Assembly (NCBI GenBank): GCA_963772295.1
Contig: CAVYWO010000017.1
Coordinates: forward strand, 124,001-188,000
Source of the DNA: AP-15 sp963772295
Lineage (GTDB): Bacteria > Pseudomonadota > Alphaproteobacteria > ATCC43930 > CGMCC-115725
Reading direction: 5' to 3'
DNA length: 64,000 nt
The notes below the pieces were generated by a model. The model was given only the letters and a program-made list of their open reading frames with translations, ran no database searches and was not told the origin of the DNA. Below are positions 56,016-64,000 of this stretch, piece after piece (the first letter of the stretch is position 1; each line of letters opens with the position of its first letter). A program made the position numbers and the translations under genes.

Positions 56016-57113
56016 ATGACCCAGCACAGTCACCAGACCACACCGACACAATTCGTGCCGACGGCGAAGCGTACCGCACTTGTCGCAGGTGCCTCCGGAC
56101 TCGCTGGCGGCTACATGCTGGCTCACCTGCTTGAGCAGGGTGGCTGGAATATCGTTGCCGTGTCGCGCCGCAAACCGCGGATTCCCGGTGACTATAAACA
56201 CATCGCCGTAGATCTTCTCGATCCGGCGGACTGTCGGACAAAACTGGGGCCGCTCACGAATATTTCTCACCTGCTCTATTTGGCTATCACGGAGCGCTTG
56301 GATCCCAACGAGACGGTGTCGGCGAACTCCAACATGTTCTTCAACCTCGTAAAGACCGTGGAGGCCACATCACCTGCGCTCGAGCATGTCCACCTCTCTC
56401 AGGGCACCAAGTGGTACGGAAACCACTTGGGTCCCTACAAGACTCCGAGCAAGGAGGACGATCCGCGGCACATGCCGCCGAATTTCTACTACGACCAGCA
56501 GGATTTTCTTGAAGAATTCCAGAAAGGAAAGCGCTGGACGTGGTCGGTGGGGCGTCCGCACGCGGTGTGCGGGTTCTCCACAGGAGGACCGATGAACCTT
56601 ACCTTGGCGATCGCTGTCTATGCGAACATCTGCAAGGCATTGGGGCTGCCTCTCAGCTTTCCAGGCAAACCGGGAGCCTATACCGCGCTCTACCAATGTA
56701 CGGATGCTGCTCTTCTGGCAAAGGCCGTCGAGTGGATGGCGACCGATCCGAAATGCGCGAACCAGGCTTTCAACATCACCAACGGCGATCTTATTAGATG
56801 GCAGAACCTATGGCGCAAGTTTGCCAATTTTTTCGGGATTGAGTTGGCGCCGCCACGGCACATCAATCTTACGCGCTCCATGGCCGACAAAGGTCCGATT
56901 TGGGATAGGATCGTCGAAAAGAACGGATTGCAGAACTACCGCTTCGAAGAGATCGCGGCCTGGGGCTATCCCGACGGCGTATTCGCGTCGGATTACGACA
57001 TCGTCTCCGATACGAGCAAGGCCCGCCGTTTCGGATTCCACGAGCTAGTGGACACCGAGGAGATGTTTCTTCGGATGTTTTCAGATTTTCGGCGTGACCG
57101 GATCATTCCGTGA
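56016..57113 (+). CDS. PRISE-type reductase (progesterone 5-beta-reductase/iridoid synthase-like SDR)
   Basis: A 365-residue SDR of the PRISE family, enzymes that reduce the double bond of enones. Motifs: NADPH site TALVAGASGLAGGYMLAHLL, VDLLDPADC, TKWYGNHLG (catalytic Lys region) and NFYYDQQDFLEE (catalytic Tyr), then VGRPHAVCGFS and the FNITNGDLIRWQNLW segment. All key parts are present. The start at ATG 56016 (MTQHSHQTTPTQF) is chosen; 55983 is also open. Its first 13 residues look borrowed from an alpha/beta hydrolase. It fits a role in preparing a saturated ketone for the monooxygenase. Confidence 0.88.
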   Translation: MTQHSHQTTPTQFVPTAKRTALVAGASGLAGGYMLAHLLEQGGWNIVAVSRRKPRIPGDYKHIAVDLLDPADCRTKLGPLTNISHLLYLAITERLDPNETVSANSNMFFNLVKTVEATSPALEHVHLSQGTKWYGNHLGPYKTPSKEDDPRHMPPNFYYDQQDFLEEFQKGKRWTWSVGRPHAVCGFSTGGPMNLTLAIAVYANICKALGLPLSFPGKPGAYTALYQCTDAALLAKAVEWMATDPKCANQAFNITNGDLIRWQNLWRKFANFFGIELAPPRHINLTRSMADKGPIWDRIVEKNGLQNYRFEEIAAWGYPDGVFASDYDIVSDTSKARRFGFHELVDTEEMFLRMFSDFRRDRIIP

Positions 57114-57914
57114 CGGTTGCTGTCTTGAGATTGACGCGCGAGATCGGGGGGCGTTCATTCGGCCCGGTGCTGACGACATGGCTGCTGGTTCTGCTTCGCG
57201 GCTTCAGCACTGACCGTGGTTTGCCTCCAAGTCCGATGCGCCGATTTCGATCATGCGCTCCATCCGTGGCATTGCTTCATCAAGCGGCGGATGCGCTCAA
57301 CCGGGTCCGATGAGTTGCCGCCCGCTGAACCCGAGTTGCCGTTTATCTCCGATGCGGACACCCGCCTCGGCGCCCAGACGGAAGCCCAAATGAAAGCAAG
57401 GGGAGATACAATGGCTGGATTACGCTTGACCGTCGTCGATACAGCGCGGCTGAGCCCGGACAAGAACAAGCTGGTGTCCCGAATCAGAAGTTCCTATCCA
57501 CATTGGGCCTGGACAGTAATGGTGCGGCGATAGAACCGTTCGATGGAGGCGAGGGTCTGCTTTGGACCGGTCAGCGGACCGCGCAGCTATCGGGCACGCT
57601 GTTTCGATCGTGATGATACCGTGACTTCGCTCGCGGCTCGGCTGACCTTCGCCGCTCACCCCACATTCGACCTCTCCAGCATCAAGACCTTGATAGTTAC
57701 ATGTCGACCATCATCTATCCTTAGATGTCAATGATCATCTTACCTTCGCGCAAGGGCAGCGGGGCCGACGCCGGAACAATTTTTCGACCAACTCGGCGGC
57801 GCTCACGTTCTTTCTACGTTCTCGAAACAAAGGTGTCGATTGATGAAACGGGTCGCAGGTCGTCCTCTCGACGAGCACGGCGAACGGGCGGTTGAGGATC
57901 GGCTTGGCAGTCAC
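57114..57914. other. Non-coding region before the efflux genes
   Basis: No complete gene is recognised in 800 bases. Short frames such as the one near 57411 (MAGLRLTVVDTARLSPDKNK) have no visible family and may be further scraps. The promoter of the efflux operon is expected near 57700-57830. Confidence 0.45.
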
Positions 57915-59154
57915 ATGAACGACATCGGTAATTGGTCGGACGCCGAAGGGCCAAGGCGTCCTGCCTCCGGGCGGTTCACCGCCTGGGCCTGGGTGGCGGG
58001 CATGGCGGCGACAGCCCTCGCGGCACTCTTCTGGGTCGGCTTCTCCCATGGAGTAAGGACGCCAGACTGTCTCGGCCACGATGCCGCCCGCGCAAGTGAC
58101 AGTGAGCAACCCGCTCGTACGCGACGTCGACACGCGGATAGGCTTTCTCGGCCAGTTCTCGGCGATCGACCGCGTCGAATTGCGTGCGCAGGTCGGAGGT
58201 ACGCTTGCCGAGATCCATTTCAAGGATGGGCAAATCGTCCATAAGGGCGATCTCCTTTTCATGATCGATCCCCGCCCCTACGAGATCAAGCTTGCCGAAG
58301 CGACCGCGCAACTGCAGACCGCGTCTGCGCGCTTTGCGCTCGCCAGCGTCCAACTCGGTCGCGCCCAGACGCTCCTGCGCACCAGTTTCGGAACGGCCGA
58401 GACCGTCGACCAGCGCACCTCCGAGCAGAGCAGCGCGCAAGCCGCGATCGACGACGCCAAGGCCCAGATACGCGACGCCCGGCTCGACATCGAATATTGC
58501 CGCATCACCGCGCCCTTCACTGGTCGCATCAGCGCGCGCCTCGTCTCAGTCGGCAGCTTGATTGCGGGCAGCCGCGCCGCCACCAGCCCGACCACCCTGC
58601 TGACGACACTCGTCTCGCTCGATCCCATCTATCTCGATTTCGACATGAGCGAATCCGACTATCTAACCTTTTCCCGTGAACGCGCGCGTCTCTCCGGCCC
58701 GCTTGCTAATGCAGTCACGATCAGCCTCAGCGACGAGAACCGCTTCGCGCGGCGGGGTACGCTCGACTTCGTCGACAATGCCCTCGATCGTTCGAGCGGC
58801 ACGATCCATGCCCGCGCCACGGTTCCTAATCCGGATCTTTTCCTCGTGCCGGGCGAATTCGCCCGGGTTCGCGTGGCGGTCGCACCGCCCGCACCGACCC
58901 TGATGGTGCCAGACGCTGCGGTGGTGCTCGATCAGTCGCAGCACATGGTCATGACGGTCTCCGCCGACGGCACGGTGGTGCCCGCGCCCGTCCAGACTGG
59001 CGATCTCCGCGGCGGGTTGCGGGTCATCCAATCCGGCCTCGCAGCGCGCGACCGCGTGATCATCGACGGGTTGGTGCACGCGACCCCGGGAACCAAGGTC
59101 GACCCTCAGGAAGGTACCATCCGTTATGACGCCGCCTCCGATGGCCAAGGTTAG
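57915..59154 (+). CDS. RND efflux periplasmic adaptor (membrane fusion protein; one frameshift)
   Basis: A lipid-facing adaptor that links the RND pump to an outer membrane channel. The N-terminal membrane anchor (FTAWAWVAGMAATALAALFW) is in one frame. The rest, from 58081, is in another: VELRAQVGGTLAEIHFKDGQ (lipoyl half), a coiled-coil hairpin, CRITAPFTGRISARLVSVG, then the beta-barrel domain and VPDAAVVLDQ...PAPVQTGDL end. One phase change near 58050 separates them. About 410 residues when joined. The ATG at 57915 is inferred. It lies 15 bases before the pump gene. Confidence 0.88.
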
Positions 59155-59169
59155 GGCGGGAGGTTCGAC

Positions 59170-62100
59170 ATGCGTCTGGCGCACACCTTCATCGACCGGC
59201 CCATCCTCGCCACCGTTCTCAGTGTCTTCGTGACCTTGGTTGGGCTCGGCGCGCTCGTGATCCTGCCGGTCGCGCAATATCCGGAAATCGTGCCGCCGAC
59301 GGTACAAATCACCACGATCTATCCCGGTGCATCCGCGGAAACAGTCTCGCGGACGGTCGCAACACCGCTCGAGCAACAGATCAACGGCGTTGAGAACATG
59401 CTCTATATGAGCAGCCAGGCGACCGGCGACGGCAAGCTTACGATCACCGTGACATTCCTGATCGGAACCGACCTGAACGTCGCACAGATGCTGACGCAGA
59501 ACCGTGTCCAGGACGCGTTGCCGCGGCTACCGGAAGACGTCCAGCGCCTGGGCGTGCAGGTCAGGAAATCGACGCCTAACATCCTGCTCGCCGTTCATCT
59601 TATGTCGCCTGACAGCTCGCGCAACGATCTCTACATGTCGAACTACGCGACACTGCATGTGAAGGATGCGCTGGCGCGCCTGCCCGGTGTGGGTGACGTT
59701 CAGATGCTGGGCGCACGCGACTACGCGATGCGTATCTGGCTCGATCCGGACAAAGTCGCAGCCCATAATCTCAATGCGAGCGAAGTGCTGGCGGCGCTGC
59801 GCGCCCAGAACGTTCAGGTCTCGGCCGGCATCCTGAACCAGCCGCCGGTCCCCTCGCACGAGGCCTACCAGCTCAACGTGCAGACGCTCGGCCGGCTGTC
59901 CACACCACAACAATTCGGCGAGATCGTTCTCAAATCCGACGCTCAGGGGCGGGTAACGCGCATCCGCGACGTCGGACGCGTCAAGGTTGGCGCCGCAGAT
60001 TACGGGGCGACCGCCTTCACGGATCGCGGCCCGGGCCTGCCGCTGCTGATCTTCGCCCAGCCCGGGGCGAACTCGTTGGCGGTGGAGCACGAGGTGCTTT
60101 CGACCATGGAGAGCCTGGCGAGGGAATTCCCGCCCGGTGTTGGCTACAAAATCATCTACGATCCGACGACTTTTATCAGCAAATCGGTCAAGGAGGTGGT
60201 CGTCACGATTTTCGTCGCGATTTCGCTCGTGGTCGGTGTCGTGTTCCTGTTCCTGCAAAGGTGGCGCGCCTCGATCATCCCGGTCATCGCGATACCGGTC
60301 TCGCTTATCGGCACGTTTTCATTTCTTTACGCGCTTGGGATATCACTGAACAACCTTTCGCTGTTTGGACTGGTGCTCGCCGTGGGGATCGTCGTGGATG
60401 ACGCGATCGTCGTGGTCGAGAACATCGAGCGCAACCTGCAGAGCGGGATGACGCCCAAAGAGGCTGCGCACAAGACGATGGACGAGGTCGGCGGCGCGTT
60501 GATCGCGATTGCCCTGACGCTGTGTGCGGTGTTCGTCCCGTCCGCCTTCCTCTCGGGCATCTCGGGCCTGTTCTTTCGCCAGTTCGCAATCACGATCGCG
60601 GCCTCGACCGTGATCTCCTGCTTTGTCTCGCTGACACTCAGTCCCGCCCTCTGTGCGGTCCTGTTCAACGCGCATGAGCCGACCCATACGACGCGTACCA
60701 CCGGGCCAGGTCGCCTGGTTCGGGCGAGCTTCGAGCGCTTCAACCGCGGCTTCGAATGGTTGTCGAACGCCTATGGCCGGCTGACACGCCGTCTTGTGCA
60801 AGTGGTGGGCGTCGTACTCGTGGTCTACGCGCTGCTGATCGGTTTCGCGGACGTCCAGCTCGCACGCGCCCCGACGGGTTTCATCCCCGAGCAAGACCAG
60901 GGTTATCTCATCACCGTGTTGCAGTTGCCGCCCGGCGCCACTCTCGATCGGACGGTTGTCAAACGAGCGATCGACATCATCCTAAACACGCGTGGCATCG
61001 AGCATGTCGCGCCTTTCGCAGGTTTGGATGCGACCACCTTCACCGTGGCATCCAATGCCGCGACGATCTTTTCGGGTTTGCCGTCGCTCTATAATCATTC
61101 GATCGATGGTGTGACGGCAACAACAGTGCTCGCCGATCTGCGCAAGCGTCTATCGGTGATCCAGGCTGCTTATGTGCTGACCATTCCGCCACCGCCCGTG
61201 CAGGGCCTAGGCACTGCGGGCGGCTTCAAGATGATGCTGCAGGACCGTGCCGGGCTTGGCTCGAATGCGCTCGCGCGCGCGGCGCAGGCCCTTGTCGCCG
61301 CCGCCAACAGGGACCCGGACTTCGCCGGCGTCTTCACGCTGTTCAGTACCCGCTCGCCCTCGATCTATACCGACATCGATCGCGAGAAAGCCGAAAAGGT
61401 CGGGCTCACGCCGACTGACGTGTTTGCCACGTTGCAGGTCTATCTCGGCTCGCAATATGTGAACGACTTCAATTATCTCGGCAGAACCTACGAAGTCATA
61501 GCCCAGGCCGATGGCAGCTTTCGACGGGACGCAAACGATATCGGGCGCCTCAAGGCACGCAACAATTCGGGTGAGATGGTGCCGATCGGGACGGTGGCCC
61601 GACTGAGAGCCGAGACGGTTCCCTATCGCGTACCGCGCTACAATCTTTTCCCGGCTGCCGAAGTCATGGGCGTCGCCGCGCCAGGCATCGCGACGGGCAC
61701 GGCGCTGCACCGGATGGAGGAACTGGCCCACCAGGTGCTGCCGCCCGGCATCGGTTCGAATGGACTGAGCTTGCTTTCCAGCAGCAGCAGCGCGGGACGC
61801 CGACGCTGCTCGTGTTCGGCACCGCCGCTCTGTTCGTGTTCCTGGTGCTCGCCGCACAATACGAGAGCTGGAAACTGCCGCTCGCGGTGGTGTTGATCGT
61901 GCCGATGTGCCTGCTCGCTTCCGTGACTGGCCTGCTGTTCCGCGGGATGCCGATCGACGTTCTGGCTCAGATCGGCTTCGTCGTTCTCGTGGGTCTGGCC
62001 GCCAAGAATGCGATCCTGATCGTCGAGTTCGCGCGCCAGGCGCAACTGGGAGGGGTAGGTGCCGGCGAAGCCGCGGTGCGTGCGGCGCGCACACGGCTGC

Positions 62101-62312
62101 GTCCTATCCTGATGACGTCCTTCTCGTTCATCCTCGGGGTTGCTCCGCTCATGGTCGCGACCGGCGCAGGAGCCGAGATGCGCCAATCGCTCGGCACGGC
62201 AGTGTTTTCGGGAATGCTGGGCGTGACCGGGTTTGGTCTGCTGTTCACGCCTGTCTTCTACACCGTCGTTCGCAGGATCGGCAGCAGGGGGCGCGCCGGC
62301 AAGAGTCAATGA
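59170..62312 (+). CDS. RND efflux pump inner membrane transporter, HAE1 family (one frameshift)
   Basis: A proton-driven drug or hydrophobe exporter of about 1047 residues. Starts MRLAHTFIDRPILATVLSVF and has AQYPEIVPPTVQITTIYPGA, GVENMLYMSSQATGDG, the LAVGIVVDDAIVVVENIERN proton-relay helix with its Asp pair and RAPTGFIPEQDQGY. One missing base near 61753 shifts the frame at GIG(FEWTELAFQQQQ). The last 170 residues (AALFVFLVLAAQYESWKLPL, GLAAKNAILIVEFARQ) continue in the new frame. No outer membrane channel gene is in the window. Confidence 0.92.
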
Positions 62313-62348
62313 CAATCCCCCAAGATGTTGGCTGGAAGGGAGGGCCGG

Positions 62349-62921
62349 ATGAAGAAGTCGAAGCTCGAAGCCGCTGAAACGCGACGCCGGATCGTCAAGA
62401 CGGCGGCTGCGGAGTTTCGCCGCAACGGAATCCATGCCACCGGCCTATCCGATGTGATGGCGGCCGCGGGCCTTACCCATGGCGGGTTCTACCGGCATTT
62501 CGACTCGAAGGACCAGCTGGTCGCCGAAGCCTGCGCGGCTGCGATGGAGGCCGCTTGTGCGACGACTGAAGCCTTAGCTTGCGATGGTGTTGGCAACGAT
62601 GCGCTTGAGGCGATCGTTACGAAGTATCTCTGCACGGACAGCAGGGACAATCGATCGGAGGGCTGTCTGTTCGCCGGGCTGGGAAGCGAGCTGGCGCGAA
62701 GTGATGACATGACTCGTACCGTGGCGACCGCCGGGTTTCTCAAGCTCGTGGAGATCGTCGCCGACCAGTATCGGCGGACGAAACCCGAAGCGGCGAAAGC
62801 GCGAGCCTTGGTCGCGGTGACCACGATGATCGGGGCCGTCATGATGTCGCGGATCGTGACGGACCCTGAGTTATTGGTCGCCATTTTGCACCACACCAAG
62901 AAGCATTTGCTCAATTTGTAA
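62349..62921 (+). CDS. TetR-family transcriptional regulator
   Basis: A 190-residue regulator. The N-terminal helix-turn-helix reads RIVKTAAAEFRRNGIHATGL, SDVMAAAGLTHGGFYRHFDS. The ligand domain contains EGCLFAGLGSELARS, typical of the group that controls RND pumps. ATG at 62349 follows a GGAAGGGAGG site. It lies 36 bases after the pump gene on the same strand, so it probably represses its own operon and is relieved by pump substrates. Confidence 0.92.
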   Translation: MKKSKLEAAETRRRIVKTAAAEFRRNGIHATGLSDVMAAAGLTHGGFYRHFDSKDQLVAEACAAAMEAACATTEALACDGVGNDALEAIVTKYLCTDSRDNRSEGCLFAGLGSELARSDDMTRTVATAGFLKLVEIVADQYRRTKPEAAKARALVAVTTMIGAVMMSRIVTDPELLVAILHHTKKHLLNL

Positions 62922-63026
62922 AGGGGCGCGGAGATCCCTCGGCGGAGGCAGTCCAGACGGCGTGGCGCGGCTTTCGAGCGGCCCATGTCTCTCCAGCAGG
63001 CGGCTGCAACTTGGAGCGGCGTGCCA

Positions 63027-63143
63027 TCAGCACCCCACATTTGCATCAACGGAAAAGACTCGAGATTCTACGTGACTTAGGGTCGTGAAGCTGCGGGCTT
63101 CCGCCGCCTGAACGAAGGCATTCAGCGATCCTAGACTGTCCAT
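63027..63143 (-). pseudogene. LysR N-terminal remnant
   Basis: The first 19 codons (MDSLGSLNAFVQAAEARSF) equal the LysR gene at 51856, then unrelated residues follow to a stop after 38 codons. It belongs to the third copy of the promoter module. Confidence 0.8.
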
Positions 63144-63366
63144 CCGCGAACCTCCATTTCGGACAATCAAGTCCGAGGTGTTTGGAACTATGGCCCATTT
63201 TTCAAACCTTCGGGAGTGTTCATCTCGGGTCCAACGCGGCTGGCGTCGTGCCAGCGGCGGTCTCAGGAAGAAAGCTATTACGATGAGTGCAATGCAGCTC
63301 GCGAAGACGGCAAACGGGAAAGCGGTCGAGGAGTTGGACGTGCCGGTGATCGGCGCCGGTTTCGCC
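63144..63366. repeat. LysR/BVMO promoter module, copy 3
   Basis: Nearly identical to copy 1, including GGCTGGCGTCGTGCCAGCGG and the first 28 codons of the monooxygenase (ATG at 63283). The monooxygenase part ends at GAGFA, where the next gene's ATG begins. Confidence 0.85.
63159..63176. promoter_or_regulatory. Candidate LysR operator, copy 3
   Basis: Perfect TCGGAC-N6-GTCCGA palindrome, same as copy 2. It now lies upstream of the secreted hypothetical protein at 63367. Confidence 0.5.
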
Positions 63367-63775
63367 ATGAAGAACTCTGCTAGCGACCGCAGGGCTCGTC
63401 CTTGCCGGAATGGTGACGGTGCAGGCGGCGGACATATCTCCCGTGACCGCCCATTGGACGAAGCTCGGTGAGCGCTTCTCCGCCTTGGTCTACTACATCG
63501 ACGAGCCCGACGGCTTCCACGTGGTGGTGGCCACTGAGCAGGGGACGAGGAAGGAGGCAGCGGCCTTGACGTTCGAGACGGTATTGGCGGCGGGGCAGTC
63601 GGCCGAGCTTTCCATTCCGCGCGCCGCGGGTGAGGCGTCGGCGCAGATCGTGCTCAGCAACGCCGGCGACCACTTGCACATCGCCAAGCGTCGCGCCTCC
63701 TTTCCGCCCGATGACCCCCCACAAACGAGCCGGAGGAGCGGAGATGGCGGGCCGGCGGCAGAAACCAATGAATGA
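63367..63775 (+). CDS. Secreted hypothetical protein (one frameshift)
   Basis: Removing one A in the AAGAAC run after the ATG gives MKTLLATAGLVLAGMVTVQA, a clean signal peptide. The mature part reads DISPVTAHWTKLGERFSALV, YYIDEPDGFHVVVATEQGT, FETVLAAGQSAELSIPRAAG and IVLSNAGDHLHIAKR. It is a beta-rich periplasmic protein of about 135 residues with no known family. The monooxygenase scrap in front ends exactly at this ATG, so its native promoter has been replaced. Confidence 0.6.
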
Positions 63776-63911
63776 GCTCTACGCGTCGATCAAGGAAGGG
63801 CTGTCGGCCGACGGCATGCTCGCGGAACATTGGGATGTTCTGCAGGATGAAGCGACCAAAGCCGAGTTGCGAAGCGGTCTGCCGATGTTCGGGACGACGT
63901 TTCCCGAGTGA
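63744..63911 (+). CDS. Small hypothetical protein
   Basis: A 55-residue frame, MAGRRQKPMNELYASIKEGL, then SADGMLAEHWDVLQDEATKAELRSG. ATG follows a GGAGGAGCGGAG site, and it overlaps the 3' end of the secreted protein gene by 32 bases, suggesting a shared transcript. No family recognised. Confidence 0.5.
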   Translation: MAGRRQKPMNELYASIKEGLSADGMLAEHWDVLQDEATKAELRSGLPMFGTTFPE

Positions 63912-63987
63912 GAGAAGCCAATCGCTAAGCAGCTGGTTCAGTCCACTCAACCCGAAGAGAGGCCCGAGGCGGGTCGAAGGAGCAGTG

Positions 63988-64000
63988 ATGAAACATCCAG
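63988..64000 (+). CDS. Start of a further gene, cut by the window
   Basis: ATG AAA CAT CCA follows an AAGGAGCAGTG ribosome site. Only four codons are visible, so no function can be given. Confidence 0.4.

Noticed and set aside
55797..56270. A 157-codon minus frame
   Set aside because: Opposite the PRISE gene start and the scrap region; no domain and shadow-like composition.
1..64000. CRISPR array or cas genes
   Set aside because: No regularly spaced short direct repeats and no Cas-like protein were seen.

Overview
The window is GC-rich and reads as part of the chromosome of an alphaproteobacterium, most likely Rhodospirillales-like. The signs are the order bamA-skp-lpxD-fabZ-lpxA-lpxI-lpxB, lipid A made through LpxI, a trpD-trpC-moaC-moeA-lexA...gltX-gltA block, a perfect GTTC-N7-GTTC SOS box in front of lexA, and a GapR (DUF2312) gene. 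The order-level guess is inference.

Region 1 (1-21.4 kb) is core genome. On the plus strand lie the rseP 3' end, bamA, skp, the lipid A genes, fabZ and gloA. On the minus strand lie an amidase, gltA, gltX, an acyl-CoA ligase, lexA, moeA, moaC, trpC and trpD. A vapBC pair and a polysaccharide-deacetylase-like protein follow on the plus strand. The stretches 3.7-8.5 kb and 17.7-19.6 kb carry dozens of one-base frameshifts in essential genes, several in short homopolymers. They look like uncorrected sequencing errors rather than decay. lpx, fabZ, gloA and trp genes are therefore given as whole genes with stitched frames.

Region 2 (21.4-37.7 kb) is a plastic zone full of insertions and gene remnants: a broken SAM-domain cyclase/ATPase, an IS91-type integrase remnant, an IS1380 transposase, and a complete 2398-bp IS4-type element. 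This element encodes a DruA-like (DUF4338) domain fused to a Tn5-type DDE transposase. It has a 9-bp target duplication and splits a YHS plus PQQ-propeller gene that sits in an operon with an alpha-amylase and a small membrane protein. A sedolisin remnant lacking its catalytic domain, MFS and phage terminase scraps, GapR, an IS5 remnant and chimeric ATPase and hydrolase fragments follow.

Region 3 (37.7-48.6 kb) holds a DEAD-box helicase, a transglutaminase-like protein, a secreted beta-helix protein with a phage-type S74 chaperone domain, palindromic repeats, and two adjacent group II introns on the minus strand.

Region 4 (48.6-64 kb) is an accessory biotransformation island: a Baeyer-Villiger monooxygenase (BVMO), a LysR regulator, a GlcG/HbpS protein, a truncated alpha/beta hydrolase, two reductases (a classical SDR and a PRISE/5-beta-reductase-like enzyme), a DUF427 protein, and an RND efflux pair with a TetR regulator. 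A LysR/BVMO divergent promoter module occurs three times, and the spaces between intact genes are filled by short in-register scraps of other genes. A plausible joint role is reduction and Baeyer-Villiger oxidation of a cyclic enone or ketone, with efflux of toxic substrate. This is inference from the enzyme set.
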